Notes: a model not told the origin generated them from the letters alone. Counted from the stretch's first letter, positions 31,137 through 43,400 are shown. The stretch: DNA of 64,000 bases from Acorus gramineus (GCA_030737835.1 JAUJYN010000027.1:2354400-2418399); one strand, 5' to 3'. Numbers and translations are program-made.

Positions 31137-31560
31137 GGTAGCATGCCTTTTGGGCTATAAAATAGATTGAAGATGACATTTTTCCAAGAAGAAAAGAAAA
31201 GAAAAATAAAGAAAGCTTATAATGTAAGGAAAAAGATACACACAGCCCCTATTGTTGCCCCAATTGTAGTCCATTCCATTTTTTTTTTTAAATCATACAC
31301 TCACCCTTTGAAGTACATGCTGTTATCAGTGCTCTGTAATGTAGTGTTAAAGCCCAAAATACATTGACCTTTATCCCTTGTTCAAAAGAGAAGAAAAAAA
31401 AAACTTGTCTATAGTTAAGCCTGTCAACGGAGCCTATAAGGATTGATAGGCTCATATCCGTATCCGAATATAGATATAAAAAAAAAATATCTGTATCTGA
31501 TATCTGTCGGATATTTAAATTAAATATTTGTATTCAATTTGAAAATTAGTAGTTGGATAA
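31137..31560 (+). repeat. tandem copy of the DNA hosting copia 1
   Basis: This block repeats the sequence on both sides of copia 1: 31145-31320 matches 25741-25913, and 31317-31560 matches 30879-31120. Shared markers are GGGCTATAAAATAGA, AAGAAAGCTTATAATGTAAG, CATACACTCACC, and ATGCTGTTATCAG-GCTCTG. The duplicated unit (about 420 bp) includes a copy of the dispersed repeat and the left part of a GGATAT-rich segment. It shows the copia 1 target site unoccupied. Confidence 0.85.
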
Positions 31561-32273
31561 TTATCCAAAATATCCAAAAATTAAAATTAATATATCTAAT
31601 ATGTGAAATATGTAAAAAATTTAATAATTACATAATATAAAACATAAAATTATAAAAAATATAAGTATATTACATGGTTTAAAGTATAATAAATAATAAA
31701 AAAAATTCATGCTAATCCTAAAAATGTAAATATATTAATATAATAAATAAGAATATAAAATAAATTTTAGATACGGATATTTTTCAGATTGGATACTATT
31801 ATATCTGTATCTGATATATTTCACATACGAAAATTTTATTGCATTTTGGATATCGGATGATTTTTAAAATTTTTAGATATGAATTTTTTTAGGATAATTA
31901 ACCGGTTGAACCGTAGTGTTTTCCAATTCTGGTATAGCATGCTGGCCAATGGTGTCCATGATTATTTTCAAAATCCCTATCTTTACATTGACAACTAATA
32001 CCCGTCAAGCTAAATTGAAGCAGTTTGAAGTCCCGAAACCAACATTCTTTTTTTAGATCAATGGTGCCAGAATTAGTAAGAACATTGTGTGGTCCAATTA
32101 ATTCCATATCTATGTTGTAATAGTGTTATTTGGATTTCCTTGTTTTTAGGCTTAGTTAGTTATAATACGTCCTTATGAATAACAGAGAAGGGTGCAGCTT
32201 TCTTCCCCTCCCCTGAGGAGACCATTTCCCCTTTCAAAACACACCATCCTCTTTGAAGAGGTCATTGACAGCA
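31561..32273. other. AT-rich flank of the LTP-like gene
   Basis: No coding frame. The 31480-31870 part has ATATCCGATATC-type repeats in both orientations (for example GATATCTGTCGGATATTTAA and its loose inverse near 31800), which suggests a MITE. TTATAATACG near 32160 could serve as a core promoter element for the gene at 32274. Confidence 0.4.
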
Positions 32274-32582
32274 ATGGCCTCCTCCACTACAGAAACAGTC
32301 GCTGCCCTCTTGTTCATTCTTCTCATCTCCACCACGGCCAATGCCTTTGATGACTGCAACCCTACTCTCATAGAGTTTGCGCCGTGCGTGATGTTCCTAG
32401 ATTTGGGAGGCGACATCCCGCCCATCAAGGAATGCTGTGAAGTGGTCTCTAAGCCCGTGACCTCGGTACACCAACAGTTGCAGTGCGACTGCTTGAAGGC
32501 GGCAGTTGGTCGCATCGGAGGTACCCCCGATGTGCTCAACTTGCTTGCTGACCAGTGCCATGTTCCCAGCTTCAGATGCTGA
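32274..32582 (+). CDS. eight-cysteine lipid-transfer-like secreted protein
   Basis: A single-exon frame of 102 residues starting at ATG 32274; an upstream in-frame TTG is not a plausible start, and this ATG places a typical signal peptide first. Residues 1-24 (MASSTTETVAALLFILLIST, then TANA) form a hydrophobic signal ending in an Ala-rich cleavage site. The mature part has exactly eight cysteines, C28, C38, C54, C55, C71, C73, C95 and C102, in the C-C-CC-CxC-C-C order of the LTP/2S-albumin/amylase-inhibitor fold. The CDC pair and the six-residue last spacing are close to small type 2 lipid-transfer proteins. Such proteins are secreted, disulfide-rich and bind lipids or act in wall and defence roles; the ligand cannot be inferred. 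No lesion is seen. It sits alone between two dead copia elements. Confidence 0.85.
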   Translation: MASSTTETVAALLFILLISTTANAFDDCNPTLIEFAPCVMFLDLGGDIPPIKECCEVVSKPVTSVHQQLQCDCLKAAVGRIGGTPDVLNLLADQCHVPSFRC

Positions 32583-33890
32583 GAAAAGGAACCGCCTATT
32601 GAAACATGGTTGAATTTATTTCAAATAATTATTATACTGGGAGAATGAATTGATGTGTACGTTAAGCTTTTTCCAATAATTAATTGCTTTCTTGTGTTGA
32701 TCTAACAAAATGGTCTTGGCCCGTTTGGGATCTCGTCCTCAATCTCCATATTGGATAAAACAGACGGGGGTACATAATCTTTGTTTTTGGGCGTCTCAAA
32801 CGCGATTTTTTTTCTCCTATGAATGCAGGTTTTCAGAATTAAATGCAGAGACATGTTTTTCGTTTGGATCCATGGTGCCATTGTGCGGCGTTTCCCACCG
32901 TAGAATCTGCGCTATACAATCTCCAAGATAAGATCATTTTTTTTCAAAAAAGAGGGGGAGGGAATAGATTATCTATTTTCGTACCACATATATGATTTTG
33001 ACACCAAAAGTTTCTAGAAAAGAAAGGAATTTTTATGAATTCATTTGTAACAAGATTTGTAATAAGATTCTTATTTTTTCGTTACCAAAACGATATCTTG
33101 GCATATCCAAGATTAGGTATTGTGGAGGAACTTAATAGAGTCTTTGCTTTCCAGAATAGAAGGTTAAAATAAGAAAATGGAGCTTCACAACATCATTGCG
33201 CGATTACCAAATTGCTCATAGATAGGCCAGGATGATCTTCTGAAAATTTAATACGTGAATTTAGAGAGGGAGAGAAAAAAAAACCTATAATCTTAGAGAT
33301 CGCCTGACTTGAGAGAATGAAGACAAGAAAAATTGAGTCTCAGCATAAAAATGGAGCCCCAAACCAACAATGAGAATGAAGTTCAATTTCATCGCCTCCT
33401 CTCGTGATGACGGTGGGAAGAAATTGCCCCTTTCAAAGAGAGCAAAAAATCCGTAGGGGAGATAAATCAATGGAAGGAGGACCTACTTGGGGAGGTAGAT
33501 AAAAAATATGAAAGCCTGGACTCCAATTGAGCTTGCCCTTCCAGGCACTTGAGGGATTGGAAGCCATATTTAACAAGGATATCATCTCTATCCCATCGAG
33601 TATGTATATTTACCAATTCCAACGAAAGATGGTTTTGGAGGAAGAAGATGATGCCCCTCTTCTACAAAGAATTCATTTATCCTAATAGGCCAAGAGAGAA
33701 TTCATTTTATTTGTCTAGGAATAGATGTTCGTTAATTAGCCATTTTAAATTGGAGGCTATATAAGTGGACTACCTTTTTCCTTTCAAAAACAAAACTTGG
33801 TGGCTTATTTCTGCAAAGAATCCGAACTACACAAATCATTTCATATTCTATTCCTCATTCCACCTAATAATTATCAATCAAAGAGCTTTT
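32583..33890. other. 3' flank of LTP-like gene, no gene seen
   Basis: No supported coding frame. The segment from 32713 (GGCCCGTTTGGGATC) looks like a MITE end but no partner end was identified. The rest up to 33890 is mixed low-complexity sequence. Confidence 0.4.
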
Positions 33891-34221
33891 TGTTGTGAAT
33901 ATGGTGGATAACCACCACTTCTCTAACCCATAACCTCTCCCACTCTTCAACTCCATAACCCCCTTATTTAACTCCATAACCTCCCCCACTCTTCTATTCC
34001 ATAACACTCCCATTATTGCCCCACTATCTCCCCCTCACCTCTATAGACTTGTAACTCCCCACCTTTGGGATTCCTCTATGCACCCTATAAATAGAGGGGT
34101 TTCTCTTGTATTCCATCAACCAACAAATAGTGAATAAGAATCTCTCTCTACTTCTCTTCTATATGCTTGTGTACTTTGTTTATGTATACTTGTGTGTATG
34201 TATTCTACTTAGTTTACAATA
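33891..34221 (+). repeat. 5' LTR of copia 2
   Basis: 331 bp starting TGTTGTGAATATGGTGGATA. It contains a promoter-like TATAAATA at 34086-34093, lying in a 38-bp segment (34063-34100) absent from the 3' LTR. Confidence 0.88.
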
Positions 34222-34889
34222 CTTTATCATCATGAGAAGCTCTTTGTTAAAGAGAAAGGTTTGTATTCGGTGGGTTGTTAATGATTTACATCAAAAATAT
34301 TCTCTCATGCCTTTACATCCATATTGAATTCACTGTTGTTATAAGTATGGCATGTTATTCTATAATTTATATATATTATGTTGGTTTATTATATTCATGA
34401 ATGATTCTATTAGCATGAGTAGAACCCATGATTTTATTATATTCACCATCATGCCATATTTGAAAAACACCCATACTATTTTTGCAGCACCATGATTCCT
34501 TTTTGTATTTTTTTTAATAATGAAAATGAAAAATTTTTAGAAGTTTTTTTAATATGTGGCATAAATATCTTCTTAATTAGTTTATTTATTCAACATATAT
34601 AGTGCTTCGATTACTTTACTGTGGTTACAATACCGTGACATGATATGCCACACATATATAAAAAAAAAAAATCATATTAGTCTCAATCAGTTCCATATTC
34701 ATATATATGTGAAAAAAAAATAAATGATTAAAATTTGTAGCTTAAAATTTTTTATGTTTGACTATGTGGAATTATATTTTGATGTTTCACTTATTTCTTA
34801 GATTTTTGCTAACATCAGTCCTTATTCCTTGTATCAATTAATTTGATATTTATATTTGATTTGAGATTCATTTTAATGTTACAATGTCA

Positions 34890-35195
34890 TGTGTCCCTAT
34901 ACGATCATACAAAAATTGTATTTACATGGACCCCTGAAGGACCATGTAGAAGTTATGAATAATGTGTTCTAATAAGATCATGCAAATTTTATTCTATCCC
35001 TGAAGGACTACAAAAAATTATTACATGGATCCTTGTAGGATCATGTGAAAGATATGATTAGAATGTGTCTCTGAAGGACTGTATAATTTTTATCCTTGAA
35101 AGATATATATACACAAATAATGATTGCTCGTGTCCCTGTAGGACCAAACAAAAGTTATATGATATATTTTTCGGGTCCTTGAAGGACCAAATAAT
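34890..35195 (+). repeat. degenerate ~36-bp repeats, CCCTGAAGGACCA type
   Basis: About nine irregular units at roughly 29-37 bp spacing, each with a core like GTCCCTGAAGGACCA or GATCCTTGTAGGATCA followed by an AT-rich tail. The cores are themselves small inverted repeats (CCT-GAAGG, TCCTTGTAGGA). They lie where the leader or gag of copia 2 would be expected and leave no open frame. Confidence 0.7.
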
Positions 35196-35789
35196 AATAA
35201 AAAAAGATCCATGTATCCCAGCAAAAACATGTAAATTATGATTAGATTTCTCCACCATCATCATAATGAAGAGGATTTAAAAATTAATACCTCATTGACA
35301 AAGGTCCACCGGCCTTTATGCCTTAAATATGCTCCAGTTTTAGCAATATTGAGAGCATCAATTTTATATATTCTCGTTGCCGAACAATGATTTTTTTAAA
35401 ATATCATGTAACTCAACTCAATGGTATAACATCATTACCCGAAGTAAATACATTTTATTTTATGTTCGCTGTGGAAGTTGTGGTCATGAATGATGAGATC
35501 ATGATTTATATAGTTGAAAGTACAACAATCATAAAGTTTGTAAAATATCTCAAATCACTAGAAGTGATTTGCTATTAAACAAAAGCATAATTGAAGGGAA
35601 AATGGTTGCAGAACAAACCCCTAACACAAGAAAAATGATTGTTACGTATTTGGTGCTTAAAAATATGGTCACGTACCTGATGTACGATCAGACTTTTATA
35701 ATTTTTATAATTATAATTTTTCTTTGTTATCTAAAATCCATTTTTCTTATTTTTATATTTATCTTATTTATTTCATTTTTTTTTACAAG

Positions 35790-36930
35790 AATGGCTATGG
35801 TTGGTGACATTTGTCTAGCAGACAGCGCTACAACACATACGATCCTACGAAATAAACAATATTTCTCAACATTGACATTAATCAATGCAAATGTAAATAC
35901 CATTTCTGGTACTACAAAATTAATTGAAGACTCTAGAAGAGCAAATATAATATTACCAGGAGGTACAAAATTTTGTATTAATGATGCATTATATTCAGCA
36001 AGATCCAGAAGAAATCTACTAAGTTTTAAGGATATCCGTCTTAATGGATATCATATTGAGACTATCAATGAAAACAATATGGAGTATTTATGCATTACTT
36101 CAATTGTTTCAGGCCAAACACATATATTAGAGAAACTTCATGCTTTCTCATCTGGGCTGTATTATACAACCATAAAAACAATCGAATCATATGCTGTAAT
36201 GAACCAGAAGTTCTATGATTCAGATATTTTTACACTTTGGCATGATCGTCTCAGGCATCCAGGATCTACAATGATGCGTCGAATAATTGATAATTCATTT
36301 GGGCATTCGTTAAAGAATCAGAAGATTCTTTTACCTAATCACTATCAATGCACTTCGTGCTCACAAGGAAAATTGATGGTTAGACCATCCCCTACAAAAG
36401 TCAATGTTGAGTCACCAACATTTTTGCAAAGAATCCAAAGGGATATATGTGGCCCAATCCACCCCTCATGTGAACCATTCAAGTATTTTATGGTATTGAT
36501 AGACGCATCTGCTAGATGGTCACATGTTTGTCTATTATCCACTTGGAATGCTGCATTTGCAAGACTACTTGCTCAGATAATCTGATTATAGTCTCATTTT
36601 TTGGATTATCCTATAAAGTCAATACACCTTGATGGAGCTGGTGAATTCACATCGAAAACTTTTAACGACTATTGTATGTCGCATGACATCGATGTTGAAC
36701 ACACTGTTGCTCATGTGCACACCCAAAATGGATTAGCTGAATAATTTATTAAACATCTTCAGCTAATTGCACGTCCTATGCTTTTGAGGACAAAATTACC
36801 CGTTTCAGCTTGGGGTCACGCTATATTGCATGCAACAGCATTAGTTCGCCTTCGGCCAACTGCTTATCATCAATATTCCCCTTTACAGCTCGTATTGGGT
36901 CATCAACCAAATATTTCACATCTTTGAATT
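35790..36930 (+). pseudogene. copia 2 protease, pre-integrase and integrase
   Basis: GDICLADSATTHTIL near 35803 is the protease active-site region (DSATT variant). It is followed in frame by RRNLLSFKDIRLNGYHIE, the zinc module LWHDRLRHPG...CTSCSQGK (about 36238-36370), and integrase RDICGPIHPS with the first Asp. A stop at 36583-36585 interrupts it; the same frame continues with HLDGAGEFTSK (second Asp) and HTQNGLAE (Glu) followed by another stop. The sequence before 35790 is a long AT-rich hydrophobic frame that does not look like gag. Confidence 0.82.
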
Positions 36931-37048
36931 TTTGTTGTGCTGTACAAGTTCCTATTGCTCCTACACAACGAACTAAAATGGGCCCTCAATATCTATTGGA
37001 ATTTATATAGGCTTTGATTCTCCTTCTATTATAAGATATCTTGAACCA

Positions 37049-39325
37049 TTGACAGGGGATGTTTTTACCGCTCGATTTACGGATTGTCATTTTGATGAGA
37101 CAATATTCCCGTCATTAGGGGGAGAAAATCCATCGCCAGAAGAACAACGTGAACTTACATGGCAAACTCTATTTTTGTCTCATCTTGATCCTCGCACTAA
37201 TCAATGTGAAACTGAAGTGCAAAGAATCACCCATCTTCAAAGAATTGCGCATCAATTGCCAGATGCATTCAATGATGCAGCAAAAGTGATGAAATCACAT
37301 ATTCCAGCTGCTAATACTCCAGCTCGAATTAATGTTCCAATAGGAAAAACTGTTAATATGCCGGCTAATGAATCAACAAAAACACGCTTGAAGCGTGGAA
37401 GACCTATAGGCTCAAAAGATTCAGCTCCCCGAAGGAGAAAAACAATGAAGAGTATGAAACACTTGAAAGACCCACAATAATAACTCCTACAGAGGAAGAA
37501 GTCCCTGAAGTGACACAAGTCCCCGAAGAGACTGACGTCCCTGAAGTGACGCCCGTGCATGAAGAACAAGTACATGGAAATGAAGAAATTTCCATAAATT
37601 ATGCAAATTCACAAATATTGTGGGATCGAAAGCAAGTGCTTGTTGATGATATATTCTCATTTGCAGTAGCTACATAAATCATTTTAGATAATGATTTAGA
37701 ACCACATTCAATGGATGAATGTAGACGAAAAAATTGTTGGCCACAATGGAAAGCTGCTATTCAAACAGAATTGGATTCACTTGCAAAACACCAAGTATTT
37801 GGACCAGTAGTCCTAACCCTGAAGGTGTTAAACCAGTAGGATGTAAATGGGTGTTTGCGAGAAAACGAAATGAAAGAAACGAGATTGTTAGATACAAAGC
37901 TCGTCTTGTGGCACAGGGTTTCCTGCAGAGACCTGGGATAGATTTTGAAGAGACATATTCTCCTGTGATGGACACAATCACATTTCGGTATTTAATTAGT
38001 CTTATAGTCTCAGAAGGACTTGACATGCAGCTAATGGATGTGGTTACTGCATATTTATATGGAAAATTAGATACCGACATTTATATGAAAGTTCCAGAAG
38101 ACTAAAATTGCCTGAAGCAAAACCACGAAACATGTACTCAATCAAGCTAAGACGATCCTTGTATGGATTAAAGCAATCTGGACGAATGTGGTATAACCGT
38201 CTTAGTGAGTACTTAATAAAAGAAGGATATGTCAATGATCCAATATGCCCCTGTGTATTTATTAAGAAAACAGAACTCGGATTTACCATTATTGCAGTAT
38301 ATGTTGATGATATTAATCTAATTGGAACTCCTGAAGAGCTCGAAAAGGCTTCCGAATATCTGAAAAAGGAGTTTGAAATGAAAGATCTTGGAAAAACAAG
38401 ATACTGTCTCGGCTTGCAAATTGAGCAAAGTTCAAATGGGATACTTGTTCATCAAACAACATATGTTGAAAAAATCCTGAAGCGTTTTAATATGGACAAA
38501 TGTCATCCATTAAGTACTCCAATGGTAGTAAGGTTACTTGACTCAAAGAAGGACCCTTTTCGTCTAAAAGAAGATACTGAAAATCTTCTTGGTCCTGAAG
38601 TACCATATCTTAGTGCAATTGGTGCCTTATTATATTTGGCCCAATGCACTAGACCAGACATTGCATTTTCAGTTAATTTATTGGCCAGATTTAGCTCTGC
38701 ACCAACTCGAAGGCATTGGAATGGTGTGAATCACATTTTTGTTATCTTTGTGGAACGTCAGACATGGGTCTATTTTATGCAAAGGATTCCAATAATGGTG
38801 CACAACTAAAGGGTTATGCAGATTCAGGATATCTTTCAGATCCTCACAAGGCTCGCTCACAAACAGGCTATGTATTCACTTGCGGTGGCACAGCAATCTC
38901 TTGGTGATCTACGAAACAGACTTTGGTCGCCACATCTTCTAACCACTCTGAGATTCTTGCACTCCACGAAGCAAGCCGGGAATGCATGTGGATAAGGTCT
39001 TTGGTTCATCATATTCGTACTGCATGCGGACTATCTCTCATTATAGATGTTCCAACAACTATATATGAAGACAATGCAGCATGCATTGCTCAAATCAATG
39101 GGGGATATATCAAGGGTGATAGAACGAAGCATATTTCTCCAAAATTCTTTTACACTCATGAGCTCTAGCAGAGACATGAAATTGATGTTCAACAAATTCA
39201 GTCAAAGGACAATCTTGCAGATTTGTTTACTAAAGCTTTGTCGACATCAACATTCAAGAAGCTGGTGTATGAAATCGGGATGCGACGAGTTTGCGACCAA
39301 AATTCTTGAAATCTTGTACTTATGA
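37049..39325 (+). pseudogene. copia 2 linker, reverse transcriptase and RNase H
   Basis: The linker (37049-37480) has a KRGRPIGSKD motif common in this copia group. RT blocks: GCKWVFARKRNERNEIVRYK (about 37840), then DMQLMDVVTAYLYGKLD, a stop at 38103, and SLYGLKQSGRMWYNRL with YVDDINLIG (about 38299). RNase H: RPDIAFSVNLLARFS, YADSGYLSDPHKA, TSSNHSEILALHEASRE and EDNAACIAQ, then NLADLFTKAL near 39211. Stops or frameshifts separate several blocks (37790, 38103, 38740, 38905, 39166). Confidence 0.85.
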
Positions 39326-39560
39326 GGGGGAGTAATTTTTGATGATATTTTGCGAACTGTACTCTTTTTCCTTCGCCTAGGTTTTGTCCCATTGGGTTTT
39401 CCTGGCAAGGTTTTAATGAGGCAGTGTCAAACGCATACACTATTATACGATTAAGTTACATTGTACTCTTTTTCCTTCGCTTTGGTTTTTTCCCATTGGG
39501 TTTTCCAAGCAAGGTTTTAATGAGGCAATTTTCTTAGCGTGGTGATCATCCAAGGGGGAG

Positions 39561-39853
39561 TGTTGTGAATATGGTGGATAACCACCAATTCTCTAACCTA
39601 TAACCTCCCCCACTCTTCAACTCCATAAACCCTTCATTCAACTCCATAACCTCCCCCACTCTTCTATTCCATAACACTCCCATTATTGCCCCACTATCTC
39701 CCCCTCACCTCTATAGACTTGTAACTCCCCACTTCTCTTGTATTCCATCAACCAACAAATAGTGAAGAAGAATCTCTCTCTACTTCTCTTCTATATGCTT
39801 GTGTACTTTGTTTATGTATACTTGTGTGTATGTATTCTACTTAGTTTATAACA
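39561..39853 (+). repeat. 3' LTR of copia 2, TATA segment deleted
   Basis: 293 bp. It matches 33891-34221 but lacks the 38 bp equivalent to 34063-34100, which contains TATAAATA. Confidence 0.88.
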
Positions 39854-40437
39854 TCTTCAAGTTTTATACAAGTCATAAGATTAGTAGTCATCTGATTATA
39901 ACTTCAAGTAGACAAAGAAGATTGAAGATTGACCAACCCTACTTCATTCTTATTTTTCACTCTTACAAAAACAAAAGGTTACACTTTCATTCAAAAACTA
40001 AAAAAAAAAAACACATGAATTTCACACACAGTAATCCTATTGAACCATGAATTACAAGAAAGAACGAAAAAAGGACATGAATCAACACTTCGGCTCTAAA
40101 ATCAACCACAACACGCACCAAATAAATTAACACAAACTCTAAAAGCATATCAATACATCACTCTGAACATGCTTGACAAAATTATCCCGACCAAATCAGA
40201 TTGCTAACGAAAGAATTCATGCTTCCCCCAACAACGGATGAATCAAACAATCAAATTGAATTCCATTAAATCTTCACCGAATCATAAATGACGAGCCTAA
40301 CACAACCTCAGCAAACACTAAAGCAGATCTCTCGGCGCTTGCTAGATAGAGGTCCGCACGCATTGAGAGAGGTGGATTTACAAATAACCACCTTATATGG
40401 ATTGTGTTGCAAAAAATTCATTTAATGGGGGTTAGTC
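39854..40437. other. intergenic stretch, no gene seen
   Basis: AT-rich, no coding frame or repeat recognised between copia 2 and the gypsy block. Confidence 0.45.
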
Positions 40438-43400
40438 TGTCATGCCCCGGGCGTCCCCGGGACGCGGCAAGTGTATATATGATATCGGTCTAAACAGAAG
40501 TTCAATAACATACTCACACAACAGCTAAAAATGACAACACAGACAAAAGCAGGGCTGACATGATATATACACCAATAGCGAAAGCTAAAAGACTGAATCT
40601 GTAATCCAAAAACATATTACAGACTCGATACATAATCAACAGTCCTGTGAGAGCCAATATATACAAAGACATCCAAATAATATACAAACGCGTGCCCAAG
40701 CACGGAATATAACACATACAATCAAAAGGGATGCTGATAGCCTTTGAAACTCGCGGGACGTGGCGCTACTCCGCTACTGGTGAAGTCCCTCGGGGAGCTC
40801 CTCCTCTAGATCCGACTCAGATAGCACTGGAGAATAATAATTATGCGAGGGGTGAGCCACACGCTCAGTGAACAACACAACCCATGCAACACAATTTATA
40901 TTAGCCACCAGATATTATTAACCACAATCATCAATATACAAGCCTCAAAGTTGCAAGAACTCCGCAATCCAGTGGGTCGCTACATCGCCGACCCACCACA
41001 CCCTCACCCTCACTCTCACCCCTCAATAGGTGACATAGGATATTGGGACTACACAAACCAGTGGGTCGCTATCGCCAACCCACTACACCCTCACCCTCAC
41101 CCCTCAATAGGTGACATAGGATATTGGGACTTACAAAGCAGTGGGTCGCATATCGCCGACCCACCACACCCTCACCCTCACCCCTCAATATGGTGACATA
41201 GGATATTGGGACTGACTAGGCTGATGGTCACCCTTGGTCCACCGATAGTCTCTCCCCACTTCGTAGGCCGTTTGGCCACCCCCACATTCAGCACAGTCCG
41301 TCCCAAATCAGGAGGTGCCTACTGATGGGAGCCCCTGCACGGGACAGCCTTTCCAACACCGGGGCAGTCTCTACACGGATCCAACGAAGGGAACAGAACA
41401 GCCTACCCATACGCATATGATCCACTCGGATCCGCAGACAACACATCATAACAACTCTAATGTCATGAATTCTTCAGAATTCCTCCAGGGCGCATAACCA
41501 AGATGCGGGGAACATGCATAATAATAATAACAAGGGTATAATATTATTGGGAAAGAAACCTTGGGAGGGCAGCGTGAGGTCCTGATATAGGACATCCCGA
41601 CAACCAAACAAGGAACACGGAGTACCCCAGCCCGGGTCTCAATGTTGACTTCGCAAGGCCCCTCATTATAATATTATCTAAGGCATGCAATTTACACATA
41701 TGCTAGCATTTAATTTAATAAATTAAACTAGTAGGACGCATGCATAGGCCGAGGCTTCCTAGCATGAGAACAGGGTGACAGGATGCATGGCTCTTACACA
41801 TATCCTAAGGGTGCAAGTCCCTAACATACAAAGTCTAGGGTAGCATGCATACTACATTTTTATCATGCTTGCATGGATTACACATTACAACAGTTAATAT
41901 AAATCCATGGTGCCCCAGGGGAGGACGGTACACGCCCAAGTGCATATAACGCCTCCCTACTGGGTTGGATTGTCCCACTCACCAACACCCGGGTCGTCGC
42001 GTGACCGTCCGTCAAGATCTGCAAGACAGGGTAATCAACTCGGTGAGTAAAATACATAAATACCACTAAAAATACCCAACACTCGGACAAACGTACATAC
42101 GGCCCGTACGCACGCAAGTCCGAGCACCCCGACTCACTCCCGAACCCCCGGGCAGCCATACGCACGGCCACCCGCACGCGCACGCACGAATGCGCACGCA
42201 CGCACACACCCCGGCACCATTGGCGCACTGCCGCGCGCCTGCCCCCGCGCCCCGACGCGCTGCCGCACGCACGCGCACGCTCGCGCGCGCCCGCGCGCAC
42301 CGCGCGTCCAGCTCGCGCCCCACGCGCAGCACCCCGCGCACGCCCCAGCACGCTCACGCACGCGCGCGCACTGGTCCGCAGCTCCGCGCCCAGGCGCATG
42401 CCCAGGCGCCCTGCCCCGCACCCAGGCACAGTGCCCAGGCGCCCTGCCCGCGCGCGCACGCCCGCGCGCACCCCCGCTCGCACCCCCGCTCGTGCCTGCA
42501 CCCGCGAGCACCCGCGCGCACGCGCCTATGCGCGTCTGCGCGCCCGACTGCGCCCGCCTGCGCGCGCACGCGCGCAGACGACGCCCAGCCCATTCTAACC
42601 ACATTTTCACCCATCCCAACCCCTCACACACACCCTAACACATCTACCTAGCATGCATGACTTCCCAACCAACCCCTTAAGCCAAGAAAAAGGAGGGGAG
42701 GAGCTCACCTTGGGAGGAAAAAGAAAGGGAGAGGTTCGGGGGCCCTTCGCGCACCGAAACGCCGCCACCGGAACCACCACCACCACCACCACCACCACCT
42801 CCACTCAGCCTCCTCAGCCTCCTCATGACAGCAAAACAGGGGGGGGGGGGAAGATCATGCAAGGAGAGTTTGAGAGAAGGGAAGAAACAACAACACAACA
42901 ACACATACACAAAGATCTACCATCCCTTCCTCCACCACCATCTCCTTCTCTTTGTGTCATTCAATCAGACACCTGGGGGGGGGGGGGGGGGGGGGCTTTT
43001 GAAGGAGAGGGAGAGGGACCAGAAAATGCAGGTCGACGTGCACATTGGGAGGGGAGGAGAGAGAGAGGAGATATTTATCAAAATATCTTAAGGGGGAATT
43101 ACTAAGTCGCCCTTCGACTAGAAATTCTGCGCAAGCTTCACTGGAACAGCCATAACTTCTCCGATACAGCTCCGAATTGCTTGATTCCAAGACCGTTGGA
43201 AAGCTAAGAAGATTATCTACAACTTTCATGTTCATGGAAAGATCAGATAATCTCTCCAGCTAATCCAAAATTAGAGCTAAACATGGAACAGGGCTGCTGC
43301 CAGAATTTCCATCCCCGGGGTATACTTGGAAAAATACCCATAACTTTTACTACAAGAATCCAGTTGATCTAATTCCACTTCTGTGCGAAAGCTAACTCAA

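Larger units (their letters stand above)
33891..39853 (+). mobile_element. second Ty1-copia retrotransposon, broken (copia 2)
   Basis: LTRs at 33891-34221 and 39561-39853 bound a plus-strand interior with protease, integrase, RT and RNase H in copia order and the polypurine tract CAAGGGGGAG (39551-39560). The two LTRs are close by eye apart from one 38-bp deletion. It belongs to a different copia family from the 25.9-kb element: LTRs and proteins are unrelated in detail (DSATT rather than DSGAT protease). No clean primer-binding site is visible after the 5' LTR, gag is not recognisable, and the flanks do not give a convincing target duplication. Stops and frameshifts disable it. Confidence 0.9.

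Noticed and set aside
32253-32273. Extended start of the lipid-transfer-like gene at a TTG codon
   Set aside because: TTG is not a normal plant start, and ATG 32274 gives a standard signal peptide at the N-terminus.
40980-41200. CCTCACCCTCACCC repeats considered as interstitial telomere-like DNA
   Set aside because: The unit is not the plant TTTAGGG repeat, and the ~75-bp period is an LTR minisatellite shared by all family LTRs.
41878-42651. Overlapping Arg/Ala-rich frames on both strands in the LTR (also at 48.3-49.1, 54.5-55.2 and 60.3-60.8 kb)
   Set aside because: They arise from the CG/CA alternating tract, occur on both strands and are not conserved as proteins between LTR copies.
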